From: Chiridota heheva
Taxonomy: Eukaryota > Echinodermata > Holothuroidea > Apodida > Chiridotidae
Assembly (NCBI GenBank): GCA_020152595.1
Contig: JAIGNY010000453.1
Span: 1-64,000 of the forward strand
Direction: 5' to 3'
DNA length: 64,000 nucleotides
Numbering within the stretch: position 1 is the first letter of the stretch; every line of letters begins with the position of its first letter. The notes under the pieces are model-generated. The model saw nothing but the letters and a program-made list of their open reading frames with translations, made no database searches and was not told the DNA's origin. A program made the position numbers and the translations under genes. Shown one piece after another: positions 1 through 12,700 of this stretch.

Positions 1-6
1 TTTGGA

Positions 7-346
7 GTGGAATTACAATACACTAAACAGGAAGTTCGGTCGGTAATTGTCATACCTGAGTTTTCAGGATTAACTCAGGTGTCGGTTGTGGGTAGGCTTA
101 AAGAGAAACGTTTTGGCATGATCAAAGATGTGGGTGCAGTTTTTGACAGTATAGATTATTTAGATGGACAGAGACAGGAATTTTCATTTTCATATGTATG
201 ATAGAGGACTTAAAGAAACAATTTGCATAAAATGTGATGTGATTATTAGGCAGATCCACGACAATTCTATCAAACAAAAAGAGGATGTGATCTCATACAC
301 AATAGTGGAAGTAATGGATGCTCTAGTGCGGCGCACGAGGAAGTAG
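7..346 (+). other. Possible coding remnant at left edge, unrecognised
   Basis: Two short open stretches in different frames (7-201 and 164-346) overlap. A one-base shift near 190 would join them into about 110 codons. The composition looks protein-like (IHDNSIKQKEDVISYTIVEV), but I do not recognise a family, and no splice sites clearly bound it. It could be a worn transposon fragment or chance. Confidence 0.2.
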
Positions 347-499
347 AAGGTTTGGAAGTTACAGTAAGATGGGTGCATCTATATAAGAACACAGAATGGG
401 TTCAGGGCGTAGGAAGGGTCACATCTCAGAGGGCAAAAAAAAAAATTCAAAGTGACTGGTGGAAGAATTGCACTGGTAAATTAAGTTTCTATCAAATGT

Positions 500-845
500 T
501 GCTGCTAATGGGGAAGTCCCCTTTCAGCTCCCCTGAGATTTCCTTCATTTTTGGAGAACAAAAAATTCAATTTGGGGGAACTTTCTTCAATTTTATGGAA
601 ATTTTGGCAATTTTTTGGGAAATATTAATCGGTTTTCAAGATTTTTGGTCAATTTTTGGAAAAGTTTGGCCAATTTTCGGGAAAATTTACAAAAATATCC
701 AATAAGTGTACCACATTTTCTAATTTTATGGTAATATTTGACTAATTCTACCTTCCAACCGGGTGGAAAGCATGCAGTCGGGAGGTGAAATCCATGAGGG
801 GATGGGGAAGGGGGGGGGGGAAGCTACCCTGCTTCCCACAGAGGG
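500..845 (+). repeat. Dispersed T-rich repeat with G-run end
   Basis: Runs of TTTTTGGGAAA/TTTTCGGG type sequence end in AAGGTGAAATC-like sequence and a G/C-run (810-822). The same kind of text recurs at 38840-39350. Coding potential on either strand looks like repeat artefact. Confidence 0.45.
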
Positions 846-849
846 AAAT

Positions 850-2850
850 GACAGATGGTTAAAAAAGAATGGTTTTACATTTCAAAAATAGACACTTTGT
901 CCCATATATAGATTACACAAGTAACACAAAAATTTGCACATTTGCCCATTAATTGCATAAAAAGCTGTATAAATTTTAACCAATTTTTGAAAGTTTTTGC
1001 CATCTTCATGTCTGGATTTTAAATCAATTTAGCTAATTTTGCCTCTACCTGTCCATATACCTTTAAGGCTTTTCAAATCATATAAAAGATTTAAGTCATT
1101 TTGACATTGTATAACATTGTCATAAATATTGCAAGATTAATCACTTAAAAATCAGCAAAATTATTATTTTTAGAAATATATACATATTTGAATATGGTAC
1201 ATCACCTCAAAATTTTATAAGAACATAATATTTATGGAAAGACATGGTTGCAAAAGTTGCAAAGTTCATAAATATTCCCACTATTCCCCAACAGCTGGTC
1301 TAGTTTTGGTGCACTACTAGTTTCATGAATATGCAATATACATGTAGTACAGTAGTACAGAGCGGAAAAGTACCAATTTTAACTTTTGTGCAAACTTTCT
1401 AGGCCCAAATGTCATGAAATATGCCTGTATTTTTAGTACTATCATAACAAACAAAAATCTTAACAATATATTTAAATTCTTTTGAAAAGACATGTATGCA
1501 TTCACATTTGTCTGAGAATCACTTCAGTCAAGAAATAAATGTTGCAATTTCACAATAGTGTTGAAAGGAGTGTAAATATATCCTTTCGACACAAAAGGGC
1601 AGGTTAAAAGAAAGAAAATAATCCCCTTCCCCATCATGTTACATTTACCTTAGAAATGATAACCGGCAAGTCACATAATGAAAATTCTTATCTCAATTAG
1701 CAACTATTTTTTCCGAACAAAGCTTGAACAATAAACTGTAATAATTGTCAAGATCATTCCAAGCAGATTATAAAAGCCAAATCTGTCCGGAAAAAAGCCA
1801 AATTAAGCTACAGTATCAAAGCCAAACTGTAATCAACTTGCATTCCAATATACTAACTAATATACCAACTCTGGGCTATAGACTAGTATTGCGCAATGTT
1901 ACGGCAAAATAAAATGTGCTCCGGACGCCATTTTGAAGCTCTTTTAAACTTTCATTTCGGCCATTTGATGGCTTAGAATTTCAAATCTGGGAGTTGCTTT
2001 GCCATTTGAGTGTAGAATTGTAGTAATCCATCCAATTTGTTTATGGTTTTAACCTCATTTAAGGTGAGTTTTTAAAAGTTTCATAGACTTTGCCATAACT
2101 CATTGCTACTTATACAAGCTGCAATGTGTACAATACAGTGTACACTTGTGTACAAAACAGTCCCGAGTCAGTTGTGAACAGAATCACAGTGGTATTTGGT
2201 CCATTGGGATTTCAATATTGATTATTATTGTACTTAATATTAGAAGCCCTAAAAGGCATGACCAGACTAAGAATTTGGAAAATAATGTTGAGAAATCAAC
2301 AGTATTTTTTATTTTCATTTTGCTCCGTAACTTTTCTGAAAGTTTTGCTAGAGTAGTTGTTGTTGTTCTTGCTCGTACTGACGGTTGAAAATTGAAAACT
2401 TTCAGCCAATTACGCACATGCGCAAGTCCTGCAAGACTTGCATATTATTACGATGGGGTAAATTCTGTTAATATACTAACATGATTAGTATTGAAAAATA
2501 TATTTACCCCCTGTAACAAATGGATGCGTCTGAATTGAAAAATAGTGTGTAGATTTAGAGTTGAATAAACTTTCAATGTAAGTTGCAAAGTTGTGTTAAC
2601 AAACAGAATGTCAGAGATTCTGGAGGTGTAATCGGGCGATTAGTTTGATCTTATTAACTTGGAGACCAGGTGTATATTTATGTTTTAATGTTAAAACAGC
2701 AATTGTAATGTGGGAATTTTTGTTGTTGTACAATTCCATGGTACTGTAAGTTATATTTCATATTTACTTTTGGGTAGTCACCTGTAAAAATACCGGTACT
2801 TCGGTATTTGTGTTGGTACTAACGGTGCTCATTTTAACCAGTACCGTGCA
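850..2850. other. No gene recognised
   Basis: AT-rich sequence with short scattered ORFs (1323-1505, 2146-2388) that show no family motif. This is presumably intron or upstream sequence of P450 gene A. Confidence 0.5.
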
Positions 2851-3480
2851 ACGTTAATACACAGATAGTCCATGATCTGTGGATGTGTCCTATTCGTTTT
2901 GGTGGTGATGTCATTCATATTAATGAGTAGGCGGGGCTTAATGTAAAAATCTTGAAATGCTCATATTTTAGCAACAGCATGTCTGTTTTGTTTCATACTT
3001 GGTATATTTATGTTGTGAGTTAGTGTATTCATATTCATGGTATAAATTTGTTGAATATCATTAGTATACATAGTGGACGGATCTTAATATGGTTTTGTAA
3101 ACACAGTAACGAGAACAATACATTGGATACAGGTCAAATGTGTTACATGGATATTAAACCCATTGTTTGTTTTTGTGCCTTATTATTTTTGGTGGTGATG
3201 TCATGCATATTGCTAAGCGGGGTGGGTGGAGGGGGGTGGGGAGATTAATATAAAGTACAAAAATATCTTGCAAAAGTGATAAATTTATAGCAACCATCTG
3301 TTTCCATCATACTTGCATGTTATCAGTTATTGTGTACATGCTTACAGTATGTTGTCAACAGGCTCTATCACTACTATGCGGGGTTTAATGTAAAATTACA
3401 AAATGCTCATTTTAAAACCGTTTGTTTTGTTTCAGTCGTGGTATATTTATGTTATATTCATAGTGACTAACAAATATTCA
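2850..3480 (+). repeat. Tandem ~250-bp repeat, copy 1 locus
   Basis: About 2.5 diverged units containing GTGATGTCATGCATATTAAT, AATGCTCATATTTTA and CATGTCTGTTTTGTTTCAT. The same units occur in another P450 intron at 11940-12470. The array ends just before the exon at 3521. Confidence 0.6.
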
Positions 3481-3520
3481 ACAATGTTCAGCTTTTTTCT
3501 TTACTCCTTCTGTTGTGCAG

Positions 3521-3631
3521 GTAGCATTTGGCATGGAAGGAGATATGGTTATGCAGGAGAGCGCGTTTTTAAAAGCAATTGAAAATGTTTTTACAGGAAT
3601 GGTCAAACTTGCCCAGAATCTACTGCTGCCG
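3521..3631 (+). CDS. CYP46A1-like: P450 gene A exon 1 of those visible (VAFGMEG...)
   Basis: A polypyrimidine tract and CAG precede 3521, and donor GTGAAT follows 3631. The exon is 37 codons, phase 0 at both ends. It encodes [20 protein letters not shown] followed by a stretch ending LLLP. The opening AFGME is typical of CYP46 after the helix that ends in an I/LAKAAFGM-type motif. No convincing upstream exon was found at 1-3520. Confidence 0.8.
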
Positions 3632-3722
3632 GTGAATTGCTTTTATTTCTTTTCTGATGTTGAAGGAAAAACTTTGTCTGAAAAACTTTAAAGTTGCCAA
3701 GTTTAAAGGAATATTTCTGTGA

Positions 3723-3797
<75 letters not shown>

Positions 3798-6700
3798 TAT
3801 ATGTACCCATATATACCCAATTTGACCCTCGTTGCCGTGGTGCTGTTAAGCCCTCATCAAGCAAACAAACTTAGTGGTATATTATATGCGAGTGGTATAT
3901 TATATGCTGAGTGGTATATTATATGCTGAGTGGTATATTATATGTTGAGTGGTATATTATATGCAGAGTATTATATTATATGGTGAGTGGTATTGTATAT
4001 CCTGAGTGGTATACTATATGCAGAGTGGTATCATATGCAGAGTGGTAAATTGTATGCTGAGTGGTATATATTATATGCTGAGTGGAATATTATTTGCAGA
4101 GTAGTATATTACATGCAGAGGTATATTATATGCAGTCATATATTATATGCAGAGTAGTATATATTATATGCTGAGTGGTATATTATATGCTGAGTGGTAT
4201 TTTATATGCAGAGTGGTATACTATTTGCTGAGTGTGCTGAGTGCTATATATTATATGCTGAGAGATATATTATATGCAGAGTGGTATTTTATATGCAGAG
4301 TGGTATATTAGATATTGAGTGGTATATATTATATGCTGAGTGGTATATTATATGGTGAGTGGTATATATGGTATGCTGAGTAGTATATTATATGCAGACC
4401 TGTAATCTTCTGCCAGACCTCCTGGGATGTTTTTTCAGCATTATCTATTTTTTCTGCAACATTTTAATAGCTCGGGGAAAGGAGACTAGCAGTCAATCTT
4501 AGCACCATTCATTTTGTACATTATTCATTTCTGAAGTCAGCTTGTGTGTTCCCTCTCTCCTATCTTGTAACCATTAATTCATATATTATTGTACTATATA
4601 AATACCACACACTTGCACAAAAATAAAATTGTATTATCACAAAGCCATAAAATGTTTGTGTCACTCCAAGATCTGTTAGGTATTGTGTATTAGATATATT
4701 TCGAAGGTACAGTGGCTCAGTGGTTAAGAAGTCATGCTCGTATCCAAATGCCCCTGTTCTAACTCCTGTTGTGAGTGATGCATTGTGTCCTTGAGCAGCA
4801 AGACACTTTACTTGCTCCAGTCCACTCAGCTGTAAAATAAGTACCAGCATTACTGATTAACCTGAGATGGGTTGGCGTCCTATTCTATCCAGGGAGAGTC
4901 ATGTACTCGCATCCACTTTATAGGCCAAAGGAACTAAGTATAAGCCTTCATGACCGAAGTATGGATTTACCTTTTTAACAAAACCATTTCGTCAATAAAA
5001 CTCTAAACGATTAGTTCAGCGGTCAAGCATGTTTATCTTGAATGGAAGAGGACTTTTAAAGATACAAAATGGTGAAGAAACCGTTCTAAAATCTTATTCT
5101 GTTAAGGAAATTTAAAAAAAAAATGTTTTACTTTGTCAAATAGGCAGTGATCTTCATATCATTTCAAAGAGCTCAAATAGGTCTTTCAGAAAATATAACT
5201 TTTTGCCAGGGTTATGTTGAGGAATTTTGCAAACAAATGGATTGAAAAAGAAAATTTTAAAAATGCACAAAATTTAACAAAAAAACGTTTTAAAAGCCAT
5301 GAACTACTGTCAAAGACATCAAAGTATCTAATTCTTGTTAAATTTTGTCTCTTAATACCAACATTTTCTTTTTTAGCCAAAATTTGTTCAAAATTTCATG
5401 ATGTTTGGCCTTTTTTAGACCAAAAGATTGGGAAAAATTGTTGTTTCTGATCACATTACATCTACGCCAAATATACCATAAGAAAGGCCAATCCATGTAC
5501 TTACGATTAAAATAACAAAGAGCAACTACTCCCTGTTTGATCATATCCAGATTTAAGCAATAAAAGAACTCTTGTTTCGTTAAGGCACTGTGGTGTCGCG
5601 ATAAGTGACCGTGCACTACATGCGGATGACCCGAATTCGCATACTGTGCCGGAGCGCAACTTTGTTTTTTTTGGGTAATCACAGTAGTGATTATTAATTG
5701 TTGTTTTTTCATTGTTTTTGCATGTTTTGCTTTGGGTTAAAAAGTTAGACTGGTATCAATGGAAAGGAAATTTCACAAACAATCCAAATATGTAAAAAAA
5801 TATCATTTTTCATTGTTCACAAGAAAATAATACAAGCTCAAAATAATTGGCCTAATGTTGCCTCAAATTTGCATATTTCTGTTAATATTTTCTTTATTTT
5901 GACTTTCTTACTGAAAAGTTTGTAGTCGTAGCATTCATATAAAGTAAACTTGTAATGATAGAAAACGAAAGGTTAGTTGCAAAATTAATTTTGAGAAGAA
6001 AACAAATCTGAAAATATTTTGTCACATTTTGAACATGGGTTAAAACTCTGTCTTACCTGTGTAGAAATGACTAGTGTACTGTAGTAAGTCCACTATGGAA
6101 GGTTGGTGCCCTGATCCTCACATTCTTAACAATTGTTAATGTATCTTAAAGAATAGATATGTAACTTTTACATTTAATCTATTTTAATTATTTTCCCTCA
6201 AACTTTCTAAGCCACAAAATCGCATAACAAAATATGATAGAATACTCAAGACTGAGGAATCTGAGGCAGTGACATCACAACTAGTCTGATTTCAGTCGTT
6301 TCTACACAAAAAATACCAAACTTTAAACTTAAATATCTCCTTATTGGAATAAGAATTTTAAATGCTTATTTCACCATTTTGTTTCTTATGAAGTCCTCTT
6401 TCATATAAGATAGACTTGCTTGGCCCCTGAACTAATCCCTTAATGGAATAAGATTTTTGAATGCTTTCTTCACCATTTTTTTTTTTGAAGTCCTCTTTCA
6501 TATAAGATAGACTTGCTTGTCCCCTGAACTAATCTTTTGATGAAATAAGATTTTTGAATGCTTTCTTTACCATTTTGTTTCTTTTGAAGTCCTCTTTCAT
6601 ATAAGTAGACTTGCTTGTCCCCTGAACTAATCTTTTGATGGAATAAGATTTTTGAATGCTTTCTTTACCATTTTGTTTCTTTTAAAGTCCTCTTTCATAG

Positions 6701-9700
6701 AAGATGAACATGCTTGACCGCTGAACTAATTCTTTAACTTAATTTATTACTTACCTTTCTATACTTGAACTTAATTTGTGTTTAAAATATTTCACAATCA
6801 AATTTCGATTCTTCTTTGTTCTTTAGTATGATCCAAGAAAACAACAAAGAGATTTCAAAGCCAAGTGTGTAGAGTCCATCCGCTTCTTGCGTCAGACTGG
6901 AAAAGATGTCATCCACAAACGCATCGAAGCTCAGAAGAAAGGGGAGGAGCTACCCAAGAACATTTTGAGTTACATCATTCAAGCTGCGATAGCGGAGGAT
7001 GGACTCAATATGGAGGAGATGGTGGATGAGTTTGTGACTTTCTTTGTAGCAGGTGCGAAAATTAAAAAGATGGATTAATTTAAGGTTCAGGGATACTCTG
7101 GAGAAGTGGAGTGGCTCAGTGGTTAAGGAGTCTTGCTTTATGTGAAAGGTACCGGGTTTGATTCCTGTTGTGAGCGCTGCATTGTGTTCTCGAGCAAGAC
7201 ACTTTACTTGCTTCAGTCCACTCGGCTGTAACTTGAGTACCAGCATTGCTGGGGAGTTAACCTGCGATGGACAGGCCTTTCTTCCAGGGCCATGTACTCT
7301 CATCCGCTTGCCCCATTAAAACCATAATAAGCAACAGCCCTATGAGTCTAATGGCTCGGATGGATGTCACTTAATTCACCGATACACAGCTTTCCCTAGA
7401 GTCCCTTTGCTGCAGGGTAATGTACAGTTCAGCTGGAAGCTGATGAGGCGGAGAAAAGAATCAACAAGCACAATATCTTTCTTTAACAGTTTTAAAGATG
7501 TAAAACAGAATTAAAGTCTAAAATTAAAGTAGAAAAGTAACTTCCATCTATAATGTACCAATTCCACAACGACCATTTGTCACAGGATAATGTACAATGG
7601 TATTTAGGGGTGTGCCCTCTCGTCCAAGAAGATAGTGTTCTATTCAAACTAGGGGTATGTTCCCTCTCGTCTAGTCCCATTTCAGAACACAAACTTGATG
7701 TGCATGCATGAAAGATGGGATGAACGTTTTAGTGCTTGCAAGTATTTTGGTGCATACGATTGGACTGCCTTCCTTAGGTAGTGTTTACAATTCCCTTGTT
7801 TTCAGCTTTCCATTTCTGGTATTCCATTTCATTTTTGTTTGTGATCTTTGAATGTATTAAATCAATTGTCTATAAATAGTATGAATAATGGAGGATAAAT
7901 TTGTTCATTTGTAGGTCAGGAAACAACCTCAAACGTCCTGGGATTCACCCTCTTAGAATTAGGACGGAATCCAGACATCTTGCAAAAGTAAGGTTCTCTT
8001 TCAGCACTTTTGAAAGAAATGAAATCAAAACAAAACTAGAATGGACTGTGACAATGATCAGTAAGTAAGGTTCTCTTTGAGTATTTTAAAAGATATAAAA
8101 TCAAAACAAAACTAGAATGGACCATGACAATGATCAGTAAGTGAGGTTCTCTTTGAGTATTTCAAAAGGAATAAAATCAAAACAAAACTAGAATCAGTAA
8201 GTGAGGTTCTCTTTCAGTATTATAAAAGAAATAAAATCAAAACAAAACTAGAATGGACCATGACAATGATCAGTAAGTGAGGTTCTCTTTGAGTATTTCA
8301 AAAGGAATAAAATCAAAACAAAACTAGAATCAGTAAGTAAGGTTCTCTTTGAGTATTTTAAAAGGAATAAAATCAAAACAAAAGAATAATGGACCGTGAC
8401 AATGATCAGTAAGTGAGGTTCTCTTTCAGTATTTTAGGAGGAATAAAATCAAAACAAAACAAGAATGGGCCGTGACAATGATTAGTATGTGAGGTTCTCT
8501 TTGAGTATTTTAAAAGGAATAAAATCAAAACAAAACAAGAATGGGCCGTGACGATGATCAGTAAGTAAGGTTCTCTTTGAGTATTTTAAAAGGAATAAAA
8601 CTTAAACAAAACTAGAATGGACTGTGACAATGATCAGTAAGTAAGGTTCTCTTTGAGTATTTTAAAAGGAATAAAATCAAAACAAAACAAGAATGGGCAA
8701 AACAAGTGGACGATGATCAGTAAGTGAGGTTCTCTTTGAGTATTTTAAAAGGAATAAAATCAAAACAAAACAAGAATGGACTGTGACAATGATCAGTAAG
8801 TAAGGTTCTCTTTGAGTATTTTAAAAGAAATAAAATTTAAAAAAACTGGAATGGAATGGTGACAATGATCAGTAAGTAAGGTTCTCTTTGAGTATTTTAA
8901 AAGGAATAAAATCAAAACAAAACAAGAATGGACTGTGACAATGATCAGTAAGTAAGGTTCTCTTTGAGTATTTTAAAAGAAATAAAATTAAAAAAAAAAC
9001 TGGAATGGACGGTGACAATGATCAGTAAGTAAGGTTCTCTTTGAGTATTTTAAAAGGAATAAAATCAAAACAAAACAAGAATGGACTGTGACAATGATCA
9101 GTAAGTAAGGTTCTCTTTGAGTATTTTAAAAGGAATAAAATCAAAACAAAACAAGAATGGGCGTGACAATGATCAGTATGTGAGGTTCTCTTTGAGTATT
9201 TTAAAAGGAATAAAATCAAAACAAAACAAGAATGGGCCGTGACAATAATTAGTATGTAAGGTTCTCTTTGAGTATTTTAAAAGGAATAAAATCAAAACAA
9301 AACTGGAATGGACCGTGTCGATGATCAGTAAAACATACTGATGTTTTTATTTCTGGCACGAGTCAGAAATAACGTACTATGATCTAGTTAAGCAAGACAT
9401 TATATTAAACTTACTTCAGTCGTCTGGGTTGTAAATGAGTTTCAGTATTGTTGGAGAATTGACTTGGGATTGACAGATATAATCACAGACTCTCTACTTG
9501 CACCTCGGAAATCATGGAAAAGTTCAATCCATCCAGATCATTGGATTCAATAGCAGGTGCTTATCCCAGTTTCCTTGGCGCAAGCAGATGAGGGCTCATG
9601 ACTCCCCATAAAAGGGCCGCCATTCCATCACAGGTTACCTTCTCAGCAATGCTGGTACTCATTTTACAGCTGAGTGGACTGAAACAAGTGGAGTAAAGTG

Positions 9701-12700
9701 TCTTGCTCAAGGGCACAATGCAGCACTTGTGGCGGGAATTGAACCCTGTATCTTTTGCATTTACAAGCAAGACTCCTTCATCACTGAGCCACCGCACCTC
9801 CTTTTTATGGTAAGCCCTGGCCTTCATATGGGCCCCCACAAGAAGGATTGAGCTTGTTTTCTGCCATTGTAAACTAGATCTTATGTATCTTGAAATATTT
9901 TTAATTTTTGATTTTCAAACCAATGAAGTGGTAAAGTATTTATCATCACTTTATTTTCAAATATTTTTATATATATATGTATTTTTCATTTTAGGCTAGT
10001 CTCGGAGGTTGATTCTGTCATTGGGAAAAAGAAATTCATAAGTTATGAAGATGTCATGAAGTTGGAATACATGTCTGTGGTACAGTGTGCTTATCCTTGA
10101 AGGAAACAAAGTCTGGCTTTTTCTTCATTTAATTAATATGATAGAGATAATAATAAGTCATCTGAAGAAGTTTCACTCACATCTTACAAAGCAATTTACA
10201 TATTTTGTAATTTATTAAAACATATATTCTTTTATCATAAACTTACATGAGAGTGGCCGCACGCCCTCTAAAAAAATTATTACGAATAAATCTCACAATA
10301 AATATTCGGTATTCATACCCGCAGAATTGTGGATTTCTGCGGGTGCTATTTTAAGACTCTAGCCCTACGCAAGTAATTAATACCACCACGCCCATCATAG
10401 AATCTTAGCAATCAGGAATTAATTAGATTTTGAAGGATGATTAAATCATGGGGTTGGTAGTATTTGCCTAGGTGTATAGTTTGCACACCAATAATGAAAG
10501 AAATGGATTAGAAATTTATAGCCTGAGTTATTCGTCATGTGATGTCATACACCCAGTACAGATTAGAATATTAATGTATTTCTTTATAATCTATTTCAAA
10601 TTTTCTAAGAAATAATTTTTTCTTTGCATGGGTCTATTAATTTTGATTTGTATTTGCTATTAATCATTTAAGCCCTTAGAACTTCATGTCAAAGCATTTT
10701 GGAAAGAAAATTTAAAAGAGAATTCTAAAGAAATACTTTCATGTGTGCTAGAACATACAGTAGGAGAAATGATGTCATGGTCAGCATGATTTCAATACAA
10801 AATTAGACAAAATGACAGCGTCCATGTTACAACTTCAAACTTGTATAACTTGAGAATGGAATAAGATTTTATGATGGGAATTTAGGTAGTTGGTTTATAT
10901 TTTAATTCTCTATTATATATGAAACTGAAATATTTGACTTAAAGGCGCCTTTAATCACAAATTTCAGTGTATAACTTTTTAACTTATTAAAATTTTACGT
11001 CCAAATCTCCTGCAAATGTTCAGTCTTTCCTCCGCAAGAACCTCCAAATCATGTGGGTATGACTTTTAGTCTACACTAGAAGCAACCTCCAAATTATGTG
11101 GGTGTGACTTTTGGTCTACACTATAAGCAACCTCCATATCATGTGGGTGTAACTTTTAGTCTACACTAGAAGCAACCTCCATATCATGTGGGTGTGACTT
11201 TTAGTCTACACTAGAAGCAACCTCCATATCATGTGGGTGTGACTTTTGGTCTACACTAGAAGCAACCTCCATATCATGTGGGTGTGACTTTTAGTCTACA
11301 CTAGAGGCAATCTCCATATCATGTGGGTGTGACTTTTAGTCTACACTAGAGGCAACCTCCAAATCATGTGGGTATGACTTTTAATCTACACTAGAAGCAA
11401 CCTTCAAATCATGTGGGTGTGACTTCTAGTCTACACTAGAAGCAACCTCCAAATCATGTGGGTGCGACTTCTAGTCTACACTAGAAGCAACCTCCAGATC
11501 ATGTGGGTGCGACTTCTAGTCTACACTAGAAGCAACCTCCAAATCATGTGGGTGTGACTTTTAGTCTTCACTAGAGGCAACCTCCAAATCATGTGGGTGT
11601 GACTTTTAGTCTACACTAGAAGCAGCCTCCACATCATGTGGGTGTGACTTTTAGTCTACACTAGAAGCAACTATATTTTGCTTATCGTACGAAACACCCA
11701 GGACTGTTTCACTGTGTTCTTTTGTTGCAGGTTCTGAAGGAGACATTAAGACTGTACCCCCCTGTATCAGGAACCTCAAGGTGCCCAGATCATGATCTGG
11801 AGGTGGCAGGGTACAAGATTCTTGCTGGAACTAATGTAGTGGTAAGTATTACGAATCAAGCAGTCTACCTGGATTTCATATGATTTGATCAAATGTGATA
11901 GATCACTCTCTATCATTAGAAGCATAGTTTAGCACATAGGATGTCATGTATTGAAGCTTTTGAACATTTAGAAAGGTGATGCAATGTTGTGAATTTCATT
12001 AATATGCATAGTTGGTGGGGCTAAACATGATTTTGTTGAAGAGAACAAAGTATTTCATGAACGATACATGGGATTCAGGTCGTACATGTATGTGGTACAC
12101 AGATTGCCAATCTTAAAATGTTCATATTTTTTATTAAGCACATGTCTGTTTTGTTTCATATTTGGTGTGAATATGTTGTTAGTTAGTGTATACATGTTCA
12201 TGGTACCAAAATGTTGAATTTCATTAATATGCAGTCCTGTCATATGTGATACACAGATTGCCTATGGACTGCAGATGTGCCCTGTTGTTTTTGGCAGCAA
12301 TGTCATGCATATTAATGAGTCGATAATTGGCATGAACTTAATATCTTAAAATGCTCATATTTTAACAACTGCATGTCTGTTTTGTTTCATATTTGAAATA
12401 ATTATGGTGTTAGCAAGTGTATGCATGCTAATGGGATGAAATGGTAGAATGTAATGAATTTAGTTGCCATTGTTATTTTGAGCCCATTATGCAATAACAT
12501 TTATTATACAATAGTTCCAACTTAAAATCCATATTGCTCATCAGAACCTTAAAACCTTTGGTTTCCTGGTTGGAAGAAGTGAAGGTTTCATATTTACAAT
12601 ATGACTCACACAAATAAAAGCTTTTCAATACAGGCACTCAATGGTTATTAAGTCCAGAGTAAGAATTAATTTAAAAATTTCCCACAGTTTTGAATAAAGG

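Noticed and set aside
1..3520. Upstream P450 exons
   Set aside because: No GT-AG bounded stretch matches the expected helices before AFGME; they are likely outside the window.
3603..3820. Tyr-Ile ORFs on the - strand (also 37265-37522)
   Set aside because: Translation of TA microsatellites.
7101..7175. tRNA gene
   Set aside because: A- and B-boxes are present, but there is no paired acceptor stem or anticodon arm, and the SINE body follows.
11030..11672. CRISPR-like array
   Set aside because: Units are contiguous 45-mers with no unique spacers, in an animal intron.
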